Below, in pieces: positions 53,661 to 62,773 of a DNA stretch of 64,000 bases. The stretch's first letter is position 1; each line of letters starts with the position of its first letter. Source of the DNA: Gracilimonas sp. (GTDB lineage Bacteria > Bacteroidota > Rhodothermia > Balneolales > Balneolaceae); NCBI RefSeq assembly GCF_040218225.1, contig NZ_JAVJQO010000004.1, positions 62,001 to 126,000 of the forward strand, read 5' to 3'. Under the pieces are notes generated by a model. The model did no database searches and was not told the DNA's origin. It was given only the letters and a program-made list of their open reading frames with translations. A program made the translations under genes and the position numbers.

Positions 53661-53734
53661 TTTTTTGCCCCGAAAGCATTAAAACACAAAATGAAAAGGA
53701 GAAGATGGGGTGTGGTTGTTGTTTGGGCGAGGTA
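53661..53734. other. Spacer between fic1 and the first 430-bp repeat
   Basis: 74 bp, A-rich with GAAAGCATTAAAACACAAAATG; nothing recognisable. Confidence 0.4.
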
Positions 53735-54164
53735 AAACTTTATGGCTTATTCAGATCCCGGATCAGGTCCGGGATGACGAATAGAACATCAAACAAGGAA
53801 CACTCAACTCCGAACATTGAAGTATATCGTCATCCCGCGGCGCAGGCCGGGATCCGGATATTAGGTGCGGTTTAACTATAGTAAGAGTGCAACTACTTTT
53901 ACCCATAGCTTATAGGCCTCCCTTGTGCATTGATTAATGAAATCTGGTCATTGCGAGGAGCCGACTATGATCATGCAGGAATTGGTTTTGGAGGTGTGGT
54001 CAATATTGAATTGCCTGCAAGTAATGTCCGTCCGAAGGGCGGCTTAGAAATAGTGACTATGGCCTCTGTCATCCTGAAGGAATGAGCCGGAAGGCGAATG
54101 ACTGAAGGATCTCCCTTTAATGCTTATCAAATTACTAACCACCGGAAGCAGGAGCTTCCGCTAT
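53735..54164. repeat. 430-bp direct repeat, left copy (flanks fic2)
   Basis: Matches 55948-56379 with about ten differences. Contains the GATCCCGGATCAGGTCCGGGAT hairpin (53754-53775), a TGTTC/GAACA tract, GTCCGTCCGAAGGGCGGCTTAG (reverse of the TTAGCCG...CATTAC module of the 45-49 kb units) and an SL copy (54068-54113). Confidence 0.88.
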
Positions 54165-54588
54165 GGCATTCCGAAGGGTAAATCGTTAAGGCCTTGCCCT
54201 ACTCCATTCGCTCCGACGCAGAGCGTCGGGAGCGAGTCTTTACCACTCAATGTTCGGTGGTCCTTACTCAATATCCCAACGACCTTAACCATCAGACGAC
54301 CCTTTGCTGGTTTGGCATCCTTCCCCTTAGCTCAGTCCTCAGATGGACTTTTGGGCTGCAACTCACATTTCACCAAGGCGTCCCCTTACCCTGGCACATA
54401 AATCCTGGCCCAGCAGGCAGATCAAAAACAGCGCTGCAGTAAAATTCACACCCACTCACCTTAAAAAGTGTGTTAGGGCAAGGGACAGGGATTGGGTTTT
54501 GTTAGACCGGGCAACTCTGCTTCAACCAACCATGCCATTCGCTCCAACGCAGAGCGTCGGGAGCGAGTCTTTACCGCTCAAGTGTAAC
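54165..54588. mobile_element. Approx. 425-bp insert in the left 430-bp repeat
   Basis: Interrupts the sequence continuity of the right copy: GCTTCCGCTAT occurs at both borders (54154-54164 and 54589-54599). Near its ends it has two 46-bp copies (54204-54250 and 54535-54580) containing the hairpin GCTCCGACGC-AGA-GCGTCGGGAGC. No protein. Could be a small non-autonomous (MITE-like) element. Confidence 0.55.
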
Positions 54589-54756
54589 GCTTCCGCTATT
54601 GGGCTTGGCCTTTGAAGTTCAGGAGGTTGTATTCATGCCTTTTAAGGTCCAAAATCAATCCATACATTAAAAATTAAAATATTTAAGGTATGCAAAGGTA
54701 AATATGTTATATTTGAGGTCACATTCAGCGCCAAACATTAATTAATCGATTTTTTA
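54589..54756. other. Sequence between the insert and fic2
   Basis: Ends the interrupted 430-bp repeat (54589-54616) and includes the probable fic2 promoter: TATATTTG at 54708-54715 overlapping the palindrome AAATAT-GTT-ATATTT. No TTG at the expected -33 distance. Confidence 0.45.
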
Positions 54757-55893
54757 ATGCCTCAAATGCCGCTTTATACCGTGAATCCGGATCGCAATGA
54801 ACCATGGAATGCGCTGCCTGAGCTGCCGATCCATCAAGAGTTGTACCGCTCGCTTCCGGTATATGAACAGCTCGGGAAGGCCAAAGAAGCATTGGCTTTG
54901 CTGGCCGGCCGGAGTGTAGCCATCCCGAATCCCGGCGTGCTTATCAACTCCATCACCCTGCAGGAGGCGAAGGACTCCAGTGCCATCGAAAATATTTTTA
55001 CTACGGATGATGAACTCTACCAGGCGTTCAGCGATGCCCGTACTGAGCTGGAGGCTTCCGGCTCTGCCAAGGAAGTACTGCGATACCGGCAAGCTCTTTG
55101 GCAGGGATATAATTATCTCAATCAGCAAAAGAAATTTGACCTGAATTATTTTATCAAACTGTATCAGGAAATCAAAGAGGCCGGAGATGGAATTCGCCCG
55201 CCTTTTGCACGAACCTACATCCGGATGGGAGGCAGCGGACCCAATGCCGGTAAGCCGATTTATACTCCGCCCCGTGGGGAAGGTGTAGTAGAATCAAAGC
55301 TGGATAACCTGATTCAGTTTCTGAATGATCCTGATATCTCTCCTGCGGAACCTTTGCTTAAATTGGCTATTGCTCATTATCAGTTTGAGGTGATTCACCC
55401 CTTCCGGGATGGAAACGGACGTGTGGGCCGGATCATGAATATCCACCTGCTCACACACTCCGGCCTGCTGGAACTGCCTATCCTGTATTTGAGCCGCTAT
55501 ATCATTCAGAACAAGGAAGATTATTACGAAACTCTGGCGGGTGTTTCTCAACGTGGTGACTGGGAAAGCTGGTTTATGTTTATGCTGAAAGCGGTTGAGT
55601 CTACCGCCCGACTAACTTATCAAAAAGTGAACGACATCATTGAGACGAAGGAATCTCTGCTGGATGTCATTCGGAAAAAAACCTCTGTACGTCGACCGGA
55701 ACAGCTGACTGAAGCGATCTTTTCGCAGCCGTATGTGAAGGTAAATCACCTGGTGGACAATGGAATCTATGCCGAAAATACCGCCCGCAATTACCTGAAC
55801 GAGCTTTCAGAAATAGGTGTGCTTGAAAAGCGGCAGATCAAGGGAAAGCACTATTACGTAAATATGGAACTGGAACAGATTTTGTCTTATTGA
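54757..55893 (+). CDS. Fic-domain protein 2, class II
   Basis: 378 residues. Fic motif HPFRDGNGRVGR at 214-225; inhibitory SSAIEN at 74-79; C-terminal winged helix (ARNYLNELSEIGVLEKRQIKGKHYYVN). Same architecture as Fic1 (class II) but clearly divergent; on the opposite strand and enclosed by 430-bp direct repeats. AMPylation of unknown targets. Confidence 0.92.
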   Translation: MPQMPLYTVNPDRNEPWNALPELPIHQELYRSLPVYEQLGKAKEALALLAGRSVAIPNPGVLINSITLQEAKDSSAIENIFTTDDELYQAFSDARTELEASGSAKEVLRYRQALWQGYNYLNQQKKFDLNYFIKLYQEIKEAGDGIRPPFARTYIRMGGSGPNAGKPIYTPPRGEGVVESKLDNLIQFLNDPDISPAEPLLKLAIAHYQFEVIHPFRDGNGRVGRIMNIHLLTHSGLLELPILYLSRYIIQNKEDYYETLAGVSQRGDWESWFMFMLKAVESTARLTYQKVNDIIETKESLLDVIRKKTSVRRPEQLTEAIFSQPYVKVNHLVDNGIYAENTARNYLNELSEIGVLEKRQIKGKHYYVNMELEQILSY

Positions 55894-55947
55894 AAGAGGG
55901 AAGAACATTGAACATTCGAACGCTGAACATTGAAGTGGGTGGTGGTC

Positions 55948-56379
55948 AAACTTTATGAGCCTGTTCAGATCCCGGATCAGGTCCGGGATGACGAATAGAA
56001 CATCAAACAAGGAACACTCAACTACGAACATTGAAGTATATCGTCATCCCGCGGCGCAGGGCGGGGTCCGGATATTAGGTGCGGTTTAACTATAGTAAGA
56101 GTGCAACTACTTTTACCCATAGCTTATAGGCCTCCCTTGTGCATTGATTAATGAAATCTGGTCATTGCGAGGAGCCGACTATGATCATGCAGGAATTGGG
56201 TTTGGAGGTGTGGTCAATATTGAATTGCCTGCAAGGTAATGTCCGGCCGAAGGGCAGCTTAGAAATAGTGACTATGGCCTCTGTCATCCTGAAGGAATGA
56301 GCCGGAAGGCGAATGACTGAAGGATCTCCCTTTAATGCTTATCAAATTACTAACCACTGGAAACAGGAGCTTCCGCTAT
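55948..56379. repeat. 430-bp direct repeat, right copy (flanks fic2)
   Basis: Matches 53735-54164, continuous through CTTCCGCTATTGGG... at its right border, where the left copy is interrupted. Contains the same hairpin (55968-55989), TGTTC tract, and SL copy (56283-56328). Confidence 0.88.
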
Positions 56380-56410
56380 TGGGTTTGGCCTTTGAAGCTT
56401 GGGATTTCCC

Positions 56411-56935
56411 CTAAATCACCTCTTCCACATACCGCTCCACATTAAATTCATCCATGGGAGAAGTTTTCCTTAGGTACAGCGGATGGTGCGGATGTCCGGC
56501 TTTGGAAATTTTCCCTCTTGTAAAAAACCGGTTACCATTACCGGAGATGGCTTCATAAATATCCTGCAGGCACCGGGACAGATACGGCCGCTTTTCGATC
56601 AGGGTTCCCCAGGCACACCAGATATCGGCGGAGAGATCCCGGGTCAGCTTGGCGATCACTTCCACATTTTTATCGTGAATGTTCTTTTGAAAGTGCTTGT
56701 GCATCTTATCCGGGTTAGTGGCCCGCTGCGGATAGAGGTTGAACATAAGCCAGCCGTCGTAGTCGTTTTCCATCGCAAAGCGGGCAACGGAAGCTACGGT
56801 GGGATCCAGATCGCCGGGCTTGGCTGTAGACGGATTCACCCCAAAACAAATCAGCGGATTATCACCTTCCTGCCCCAGTGAATAACGGGTCAGCGGTTCA
56901 TCGTGGTGGTAGATCCAGGTGCGATCGGGATACAT
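56411..56935 (-). CDS. DUF1643-family protein
   Basis: 174 residues. Family pattern: RYSLGQEGDNPLICFGVNPSTA, DPTVASVARFAMENDYDGWLMFNLYPQRATNPDKM, WCAWGTLIEKRPYL and a C-terminal AGHPHHPLYL. Members are often phage- or plasmid-linked; function unknown. ATG 56935 supported by the family start. Adjacent to the right 430-bp repeat, at the edge of the accessory region. Confidence 0.88.
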   Translation of the reverse strand: MYPDRTWIYHHDEPLTRYSLGQEGDNPLICFGVNPSTAKPGDLDPTVASVARFAMENDYDGWLMFNLYPQRATNPDKMHKHFQKNIHDKNVEVIAKLTRDLSADIWCAWGTLIEKRPYLSRCLQDIYEAISGNGNRFFTRGKISKAGHPHHPLYLRKTSPMDEFNVERYVEEVI

Positions 56936-57035
56936 AGGATGGTTTTTGTTCGGTCTTTTTTGAGGATGGGAATATCGATGTTTTAATTTCCAAGTTCCAA
57001 ATTCTAATGACTAAGGAATGATCAGTAATTCGCCA

Positions 57036-57203
57036 GTCATCCTGAGGGTACTCCCGAAGGATCTTCACGGGTTAAATAAAGCATCAGGGACGGTTTAAGC
57101 TCTTGAAGATTCTTCACTATCGTTCAGAATGACTTATTGAAGAGTGTAATCCTTATCATGCAACATACCTGGCCTAAAGATCCCGGATCAAGTCCGGGAT
57201 GAC
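57036..57203. repeat. Two repeat elements upstream of tilS
   Basis: An inverted pair 57036-57133 (GTCATCCTGAGGG...TTCAGAATGAC ends) and a REP hairpin ATCCCGGA-TCAAG-TCCGGGAT (57180-57200). A TGTTC/GAACA tract follows to about 57300. No gene in 56936-57333. Confidence 0.7.
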
Positions 57204-57333
57204 AGTTCTTAAGATAAAAAGTCATCTTTGATCCAGCGCAGGGTTTCAAACGAGGAAGACCCCTCCTTCAAAGTTCGATGTTTCTTGTTCGGTGTTCTCT
57301 CGACATTCTCCCAATTTCCCCCTACTTTTTTCT

Positions 57334-58674
57334 ATGGCAAAATCGATTTCCAAAAAATTGCAGAAGCATCTTTCAAAGAGCCTCGCTGATTATTTTGAAC
57401 CGGATACTTTTTTCATTCTTGGGGTGAGTGGCGGTCCTGATTCCATGGCATTGCTCTATCTTTTTCACTTGCTGAACCGGGAGGCGCTGGTGGTTCATAT
57501 AAACTATGGCAAGCGGGGAAAACAGTCCGATAAAGATCAGGAGCTTGTAGAACAGCTGGCTTTTCAGTGGGGATTTGAGTGCTGTTCCATCCGGCTCAAC
57601 CCTAAAGATGCCGGAGGAGAGAATTTCCAGAACTGGGCCCGAAAGCAGCGCTATCAGTTTTTTCGGGATTTAAAGGCGGAATCCAAAGCCGAAGCCATCG
57701 TGACCGCTCATCATCAGGATGACCAGGTGGAAACCATTTTACAGAAGTTGTTTCGGGGAAGCGGACCGGCTGCCTGGCAGGGCATGAAAGAATGGGATGG
57801 CGAATTGTTTCGGCCACTGCTGAGTTTTGAAAAAGACAACATCCTGGCTTTTTGTGAATCGGAAGCTGTTCCCTATCGCACCGATGAAAGCAACAAAAGC
57901 TCTGAATATGCCCGCAATTTCATCCGGAATGAATTTGCCCAGAAGATGGATGACCTGCTGCCCGGCTGGAAGCAGAATATCCTGGACTTGCCACAGCAGG
58001 GAGAAATCTTTGAAGCCAGTATTCTGGAAATCACGGATCAGGTAGCTAAAAAGAATATCATTAATCTGAAGAAATTTTCGAAGCTGCCAGCCATTCTGAA
58101 GCCTGCCGTTCTAAAGAACCTGCTCGATCAGTTTGGGGCTGAGGGCAAGTATTCTAAAGGTCAGCTGAAAGAATTGACCGAGCTCGAATACCTTCAGCCC
58201 GGAAAAAGCATGAAGGCCGGAAACCTGGTCCTGATCCGCGAACGGGATGAAATCCACCTTCACCCCAACAAAGAATTCAAAGATATCTCGAAAGAGATTT
58301 CAGAAGATGAGATTGAGGAAGGGCTTAAACTGAACGGCATCACGCTAAAAAAGACACAGAAATCTGCCTCCAAAGCAGCTCTAAAACTGGATGCTTCCAA
58401 ACTTAGCTGGCCTCTGTCGCTCAGAACCTGGAGCGCCGGCGATGCCTTTCAACCTCTGGGGATGGATGGACATCAGAGAATATCGGATCACCTGACAAAC
58501 CGAAAAATTCCCTCATATTTTAAGGAAAAAGCCTTGGTATTGTGCGGATCAGATGGTACTATTTATGCTATTCTATATCCTGCTCCAGCAATTAACAAAG
58601 AGCGGGGTGCCATCTCTGAATTGGCGAAATGCGAAACCACATCAACTTCTTTTTTGACGATAAATTTCAGTTAG
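57334..58674 (+). CDS. tilS: tRNA(Ile)-lysidine synthase TilS
   Basis: Modifies C34 of tRNA-Ile(CAU) to lysidine. 446 residues from ATG 57334 (MAKSISKKLQKHL). PP-loop SGGPDSMALL at about 30-39, ARKQRYQFF, TAHHQDDQVETILQKLFRGSG, DESNKSSEYARNFIRNE, and a C-terminal domain LSLRTWSAGDAFQPLGMDGHQRISDHLTNRKIP. All TilS hallmarks. One base before the hpt start; classical tilS-hpt pair. The upstream ATG at 57292 has no support. Confidence 0.94.
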   Translation: MAKSISKKLQKHLSKSLADYFEPDTFFILGVSGGPDSMALLYLFHLLNREALVVHINYGKRGKQSDKDQELVEQLAFQWGFECCSIRLNPKDAGGENFQNWARKQRYQFFRDLKAESKAEAIVTAHHQDDQVETILQKLFRGSGPAAWQGMKEWDGELFRPLLSFEKDNILAFCESEAVPYRTDESNKSSEYARNFIRNEFAQKMDDLLPGWKQNILDLPQQGEIFEASILEITDQVAKKNIINLKKFSKLPAILKPAVLKNLLDQFGAEGKYSKGQLKELTELEYLQPGKSMKAGNLVLIRERDEIHLHPNKEFKDISKEISEDEIEEGLKLNGITLKKTQKSASKAALKLDASKLSWPLSLRTWSAGDAFQPLGMDGHQRISDHLTNRKIPSYFKEKALVLCGSDGTIYAILYPAPAINKERGAISELAKCETTSTSFLTINFS

Positions 58675-58675
58675 C

Positions 58676-59245
58676 ATGAGTTCAACTTTTTACCAACCGG
58701 ATACAGTGACCTGTAACGGCGAAAAATTTAAAATCTTCATTACCAAAGACCAGATCGATGAGCGCCTGAATCAGCTGGGCAACCAGCTCGATAAACACTA
58801 TGAGGGCAAAAAGCCTATTTTTATAGGGATTCTGAATGGGGCTTTTATTTTTCTGGCTGATATCATGCGCCATGTCAGCATCGACTGTGAGGTGGATTTC
58901 ATGAAGCTTAGCAGCTATGGAGATCAGAAAGTATCTTCGGGACAGGTAACTGAGCTCAAGCATATTGATGCAAAGATTGAAGGCCGGCATGTGATCTTGG
59001 TGGAAGACATCGTCGATACCGGCCTCTCGATGAATTACATGGTAAAGCGGATTAAAGAAAACAATCCGGCTTCCGTAGCAGTATGTACACTGCTTCATAA
59101 AAAAGAAGCCACCCACCACGATGTACAACTCGACTATGTGGGTTTTGAGATCCCAAATGCTTTTGTTTTGGGCTATGGCCTTGATTATGCTCAGGAAGGA
59201 CGAAATCTTTCTCAAATTTATGTTATTGACAAAGAGGACGATTAA
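58676..59245 (+). CDS. hpt: Hypoxanthine phosphoribosyltransferase
   Basis: Purine salvage: hypoxanthine or guanine plus PRPP to IMP or GMP. 189 residues, normal length. PRPP motif HVILVEDIVDTGLSMNYMV at about 105, FIGILNGAFIFLADIMRH and VDFMKLSSYG, VGFEIPNAFVLGYGLDYAQEGRNL. The tilS stop and this ATG are separated by one base, so coupled. Followed by a new transcription unit after 58 bp. Confidence 0.94.
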   Translation: MSSTFYQPDTVTCNGEKFKIFITKDQIDERLNQLGNQLDKHYEGKKPIFIGILNGAFIFLADIMRHVSIDCEVDFMKLSSYGDQKVSSGQVTELKHIDAKIEGRHVILVEDIVDTGLSMNYMVKRIKENNPASVAVCTLLHKKEATHHDVQLDYVGFEIPNAFVLGYGLDYAQEGRNLSQIYVIDKEDD

Positions 59246-59303
59246 CATGTGATCAACAACAGGTTCGGTAGATTACATTGGCTTTGGGTTGGAAAAGGAC
59301 ATT

Positions 59304-62300
59304 ATGATTAGAAAAGGGATTTTATTTTTTGCTCTGCTTTTTATTGCAGAGGCAGCTTTTGCTTTTCAGCCTTCATTGCTGCAAAGGCTGGATACGCTCA
59401 CCTATCGCGAATGGAGCATTGAAGATGGCCTTCCAGTAAATACCGTTAACAGTATCACTCAGGATTCACTTGGCTACCTGTGGATTAGTACTTATGACGG
59501 ACTCGTACGCTTCGACGGGCTGAACTTTAAGACTTTCGATTATTCCAATACCCCCGAGATGCCTCATAACCGGGCTACGCTCGTTCATAGGCAGAACGGT
59601 GTAGGTATGTGGTTTACCCTCGAATATGGCGGAGTTTTACTGTACCAGAACGGCAATTTCAAACACTATGGTACCAACAACGGGTTTACAAATTCTGATG
59701 TCACAAAAATATACGAGGTCGCCGATGGCCGGATGTTCTTTGTTACCCACCGGGGACTTTATGTATATGAAGGTGGAGCTTTTTCCCTCTTTTATAATTT
59801 TTCTTCTTTTCAGAACCAGGTCTCTCATTTTTTAGAGGATAATGACGGTTCTTTCTGGATATCCACTAATGATGGTTTGCTGCACCATACCGAGACTGGT
59901 TTTCATCAGTATGATATAAGTGACAATCGGGTTAATAACCAGATGAGAGTTGCGCACCGTAGTAAAGAGGGAGCGCTGCTGGTTGGCACGGTGAATGGGC
60001 TTTATGAGCTTAAAGATGGCAAACTAATTCTCCCTGAAAAGTATACTATCCTGAGAGGCAAAATTATACGGCATATTTTTGAGGGTGATGATTACTTGCT
60101 TTATTTCATGCCTGGTGAAGTATATATCGAAACCGATGGTAAAGTTAGCCGGGTAAGGAACAGAGAAATAGTGGAGGGAGAAACCTACACCGAATTTTAT
60201 GAAGACAGTGACGGTAATGTCTGGATGCTGGGAAATGCCGGCTCCCTTGGGGTTTTTAAAAACGGCAGAATTGAGAAATTCAATGCACTTGATAAAATCA
60301 AGGATTATTACTTCAACAGCATGTTCGAAGACCGGGAAGGCAACCTTTGGTTTGCAACCAATACAAATGGACTAATCACAGTAAGCAAATCCAAGGTGCG
60401 GACACTAGGTTCGCCGGAAGGTTTATCAGGTGACAATATCCTGGCTTTGTTTAAGGACAGCCGGGACGCTTATTGGGTGGGAACCCGGGGGGCAGGCCTC
60501 AATAAAATTGAAGGTGACCAGATCGTTACTTACCAGACAACTACCAGCAATATTGCTTCTAATATCATTCATGCTATAGAAGAAGACGGAAATGGAAACA
60601 TCTGGGTTGGCTACTATCAGGAAGGACTTGACCTGATCACTCAAAATGGTTTTAAAAATTACCGGCTTGGAACCAATGTTGAAGTGAATGACGTCCGCTC
60701 GATTTTCAACGACAGCAACAACCAGCTTTGGGTGGGTACTTATGGAGGCTTGGTGAAATTTGACCCGGTCAATGAAACCCATCAATTTTTTGGCATTGAG
60801 GAAGGCATGGCTGGTTACAAAATCCGCTATATCACGGAAGATAGTGACCATGCTCTTTGGATTGGAACACTGGATGGAGGCGTAAGCCGCTTCAAAAACG
60901 GTGATTTCAGAAACTACACCACGGAAAACGGACTTTCTTCAAACAACATCAGATCTGTGTATGTGGATGAAAAAGAAGCCGGAGTGATATGGGTTGGCAC
61001 GGAGAATAACGGATTGAACCGGATCAAAAACGGTGAAGTCACATTCATTAACACCAGAGACGGGCTGCCCGATCATATCGTGCACTGGATTTCTCAGGAT
61101 CAGGAAGGCTGGCTTTGGATCTCCTCCAACCGGGGCATCATTAAAATTGACAAGTCTGAACTCAACACCTACCTGGATGGCAACAGTGGCAATTTCACGC
61201 TGCTACATTATGGCCGGCAGGAAGGCATGCGCAACCCGGAGGCTAATGGCTCATTCCAGGAGGCGGGAATCAGAACCCATAATGGGGATTTTTGGTTTTC
61301 AACACAGGAAGGGGTTGCTATTTTTCAGTCCGAAATTACTACTACCAATAATATCCCTCCCACGGTTTTAATCAAGAACGTCCGGACAGGAAATCTTGAA
61401 TACAACTCCTCCGAAATCACCATTGAAAAAGGCTATAAGGCATTTGATATCAGTTTCCATGCGCTCACTTTTGTGGCTCCCGAAAAAACCCGGTTCCGAT
61501 ACCGCCTTAAAGGATATGATGACGACTGGATCGAAGTTTTTGGGGAACGAACTGCTTCTTATGCAGATGTGCCTGCCGGTAATTATACCTTCGAAGTCAT
61601 AGCTGCTAACAATGACGGGGTTTGGAGTAAAAACCCGGCTATAGCAGCCATCACGGTGCAGCCCTTTTTCTACGAACAGGCCTGGTTTTATTTCCTTTTA
61701 ATCTTGCTGGTGGGTGGAGGCTATTATGGAGCGTCCAAAATCCGATATCAATATCTGATTCGGAAGCAACAAAAGATGGAGAAGATTATAGAGGAGCAGA
61801 CTGCTCAGCTGCGTAAAGAGAAAAATGAAATTGAAGAGAAGAGTAAAATCATCCGTGAGCAGGCTCAGAAACTGGAAGAGAGCAATAAAACCAAGGATAA
61901 ATTTTTCTCCTTAATTGCACACGACCTGCGCAATCCGTTTCAGGCTATTCTGGGATACAGCGAAATGATGATTACAGAAGTTGATGAATCAGATCCTGAG
62001 GAACTGAAAACCAGCCTGCAGCATATTCATGCATCATCAAAATCATTACTAACGCTGGTTGAACACTTGCTGAACTGGGCTTCATTACACACAGGCAAAA
62101 TTAGTCCTGTTCCTGAGAAAGTAAACCTCAGAGAGCTCATCGAAAGAATGCACCAGCTGTTTGAGCACGTCGCCAATCAAAAGAATATAAGCTTGCAGAA
62201 TAAAGCCAGCGAAGATGCGTACCTGCTGGCTGACCTGAATATGCTGGAGACGATTCTGCGAAACCTGATTTCAAATGCCATTAAGTTTACCCGTGAAGGT

Positions 62301-62612
62301 GGTACTATCTGTATGGCTTTGCGCCGGGACGAAGGCTTTTACTATATCGAAGTTGAAGATGACGGGATAGGAATGTCGGAAAAGTTGGTGAACGAACTAT
62401 TACGCCTTGATTCAACTACGTCGAGAGCGGGCACCAGAGATGAACAAGGAACCGGACTTGGATTGTTAATTTGCAAGGAAATGATGAACCTGCACAATGG
62501 AGAAATCCTGATTGAATCTGAACAGGATAAGGGCACGAAGTTCACCTTAAAATTCCCAATCGAAGGCTTATCTGGCGACGATATCGAGGATAAAATAAAG
62601 CAGGCAGATTAA
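59304..62612 (+). CDS. Periplasmic-propeller sensor histidine kinase (Reg_prop/Y_Y_Y)
   Basis: 1102 residues from ATG 59304 with GGAAAAGG upstream. Signal peptide to about residue 23, then many ligand-binding propeller repeats (e.g. YLWISTYDGLVRFDG, NIWVGYYQEGLDLI), a Y_Y_Y domain at about 700-770 (FRYRLKGYDDDWIE), one membrane helix (FYFLLILLVGGGYYGA), a coiled coil, HisKA with His873 (LIAHDLRNPFQ) and HATPase (NLISNAIKFT, GTGLGLLI). No receiver or DNA-binding domain, so its partner regulator is elsewhere. Confidence 0.92.
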   Translation: MIRKGILFFALLFIAEAAFAFQPSLLQRLDTLTYREWSIEDGLPVNTVNSITQDSLGYLWISTYDGLVRFDGLNFKTFDYSNTPEMPHNRATLVHRQNGVGMWFTLEYGGVLLYQNGNFKHYGTNNGFTNSDVTKIYEVADGRMFFVTHRGLYVYEGGAFSLFYNFSSFQNQVSHFLEDNDGSFWISTNDGLLHHTETGFHQYDISDNRVNNQMRVAHRSKEGALLVGTVNGLYELKDGKLILPEKYTILRGKIIRHIFEGDDYLLYFMPGEVYIETDGKVSRVRNREIVEGETYTEFYEDSDGNVWMLGNAGSLGVFKNGRIEKFNALDKIKDYYFNSMFEDREGNLWFATNTNGLITVSKSKVRTLGSPEGLSGDNILALFKDSRDAYWVGTRGAGLNKIEGDQIVTYQTTTSNIASNIIHAIEEDGNGNIWVGYYQEGLDLITQNGFKNYRLGTNVEVNDVRSIFNDSNNQLWVGTYGGLVKFDPVNETHQFFGIEEGMAGYKIRYITEDSDHALWIGTLDGGVSRFKNGDFRNYTTENGLSSNNIRSVYVDEKEAGVIWVGTENNGLNRIKNGEVTFINTRDGLPDHIVHWISQDQEGWLWISSNRGIIKIDKSELNTYLDGNSGNFTLLHYGRQEGMRNPEANGSFQEAGIRTHNGDFWFSTQEGVAIFQSEITTTNNIPPTVLIKNVRTGNLEYNSSEITIEKGYKAFDISFHALTFVAPEKTRFRYRLKGYDDDWIEVFGERTASYADVPAGNYTFEVIAANNDGVWSKNPAIAAITVQPFFYEQAWFYFLLILLVGGGYYGASKIRYQYLIRKQQKMEKIIEEQTAQLRKEKNEIEEKSKIIREQAQKLEESNKTKDKFFSLIAHDLRNPFQAILGYSEMMITEVDESDPEELKTSLQHIHASSKSLLTLVEHLLNWASLHTGKISPVPEKVNLRELIERMHQLFEHVANQKNISLQNKASEDAYLLADLNMLETILRNLISNAIKFTREGGTICMALRRDEGFYYIEVEDDGIGMSEKLVNELLRLDSTTSRAGTRDEQGTGLGLLICKEMMNLHNGEILIESEQDKGTKFTLKFPIEGLSGDDIEDKIKQAD

Positions 62613-62625
62613 AGCTTTAACAGGG

Positions 62626-62656
62626 TTGCTATTAGTGTGTAAAGGTCGCTATATTT
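62626..62656 (+). promoter_or_regulatory. Promoter of tRNA-Ser (Bacteroidetes type)
   Basis: TTG at 62626 and TATATTTG at 62649-62656 with a 20-base spacer, matching -33/-7 consensus of Bacteroidetes-type sigma factor promoters. Start expected near 62663, ten bases before the tRNA. Confidence 0.6.
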
Positions 62657-62672
62657 GTTGCCCTTCAAAAAA

Positions 62673-62762
62673 CGGAGAGGTGGCTGAGTGGCTGAAAGCG
62701 CTCCCCTGCTAAGGGAGTATACCTCTAACGAGGTATCGAGGGTTCGAATCCCTCCCTCTCCG
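62673..62762 (+). tRNA. tRNA-Ser (anticodon GCT)
   Basis: 90-base sequence with 7-bp acceptor stem GGAGAGG/CCTCTCC, D-arm, anticodon loop CTGCTAA, a long variable arm (CCTCTAACGAGG region) typical of serine tRNAs, and a T-loop GAGGGTTCGAATCCCTC. Discriminator G; CCA not encoded. Starts 60 bp after the sensor kinase gene. Confidence 0.95.
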
Positions 62763-62773
62763 CATTTACATGC

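Noticed and set aside
52492-55893. Fic-based toxin-antitoxin pairs
   Set aside because: Both carry their own inhibitory motif N-terminal to the Fic core (class II), so no separate antitoxin is needed, and no small partner gene is adjacent.
59304-62612. Hybrid two-component system with response regulator in one protein
   Set aside because: The protein ends after the HATPase domain; no receiver or AraC domain follows.
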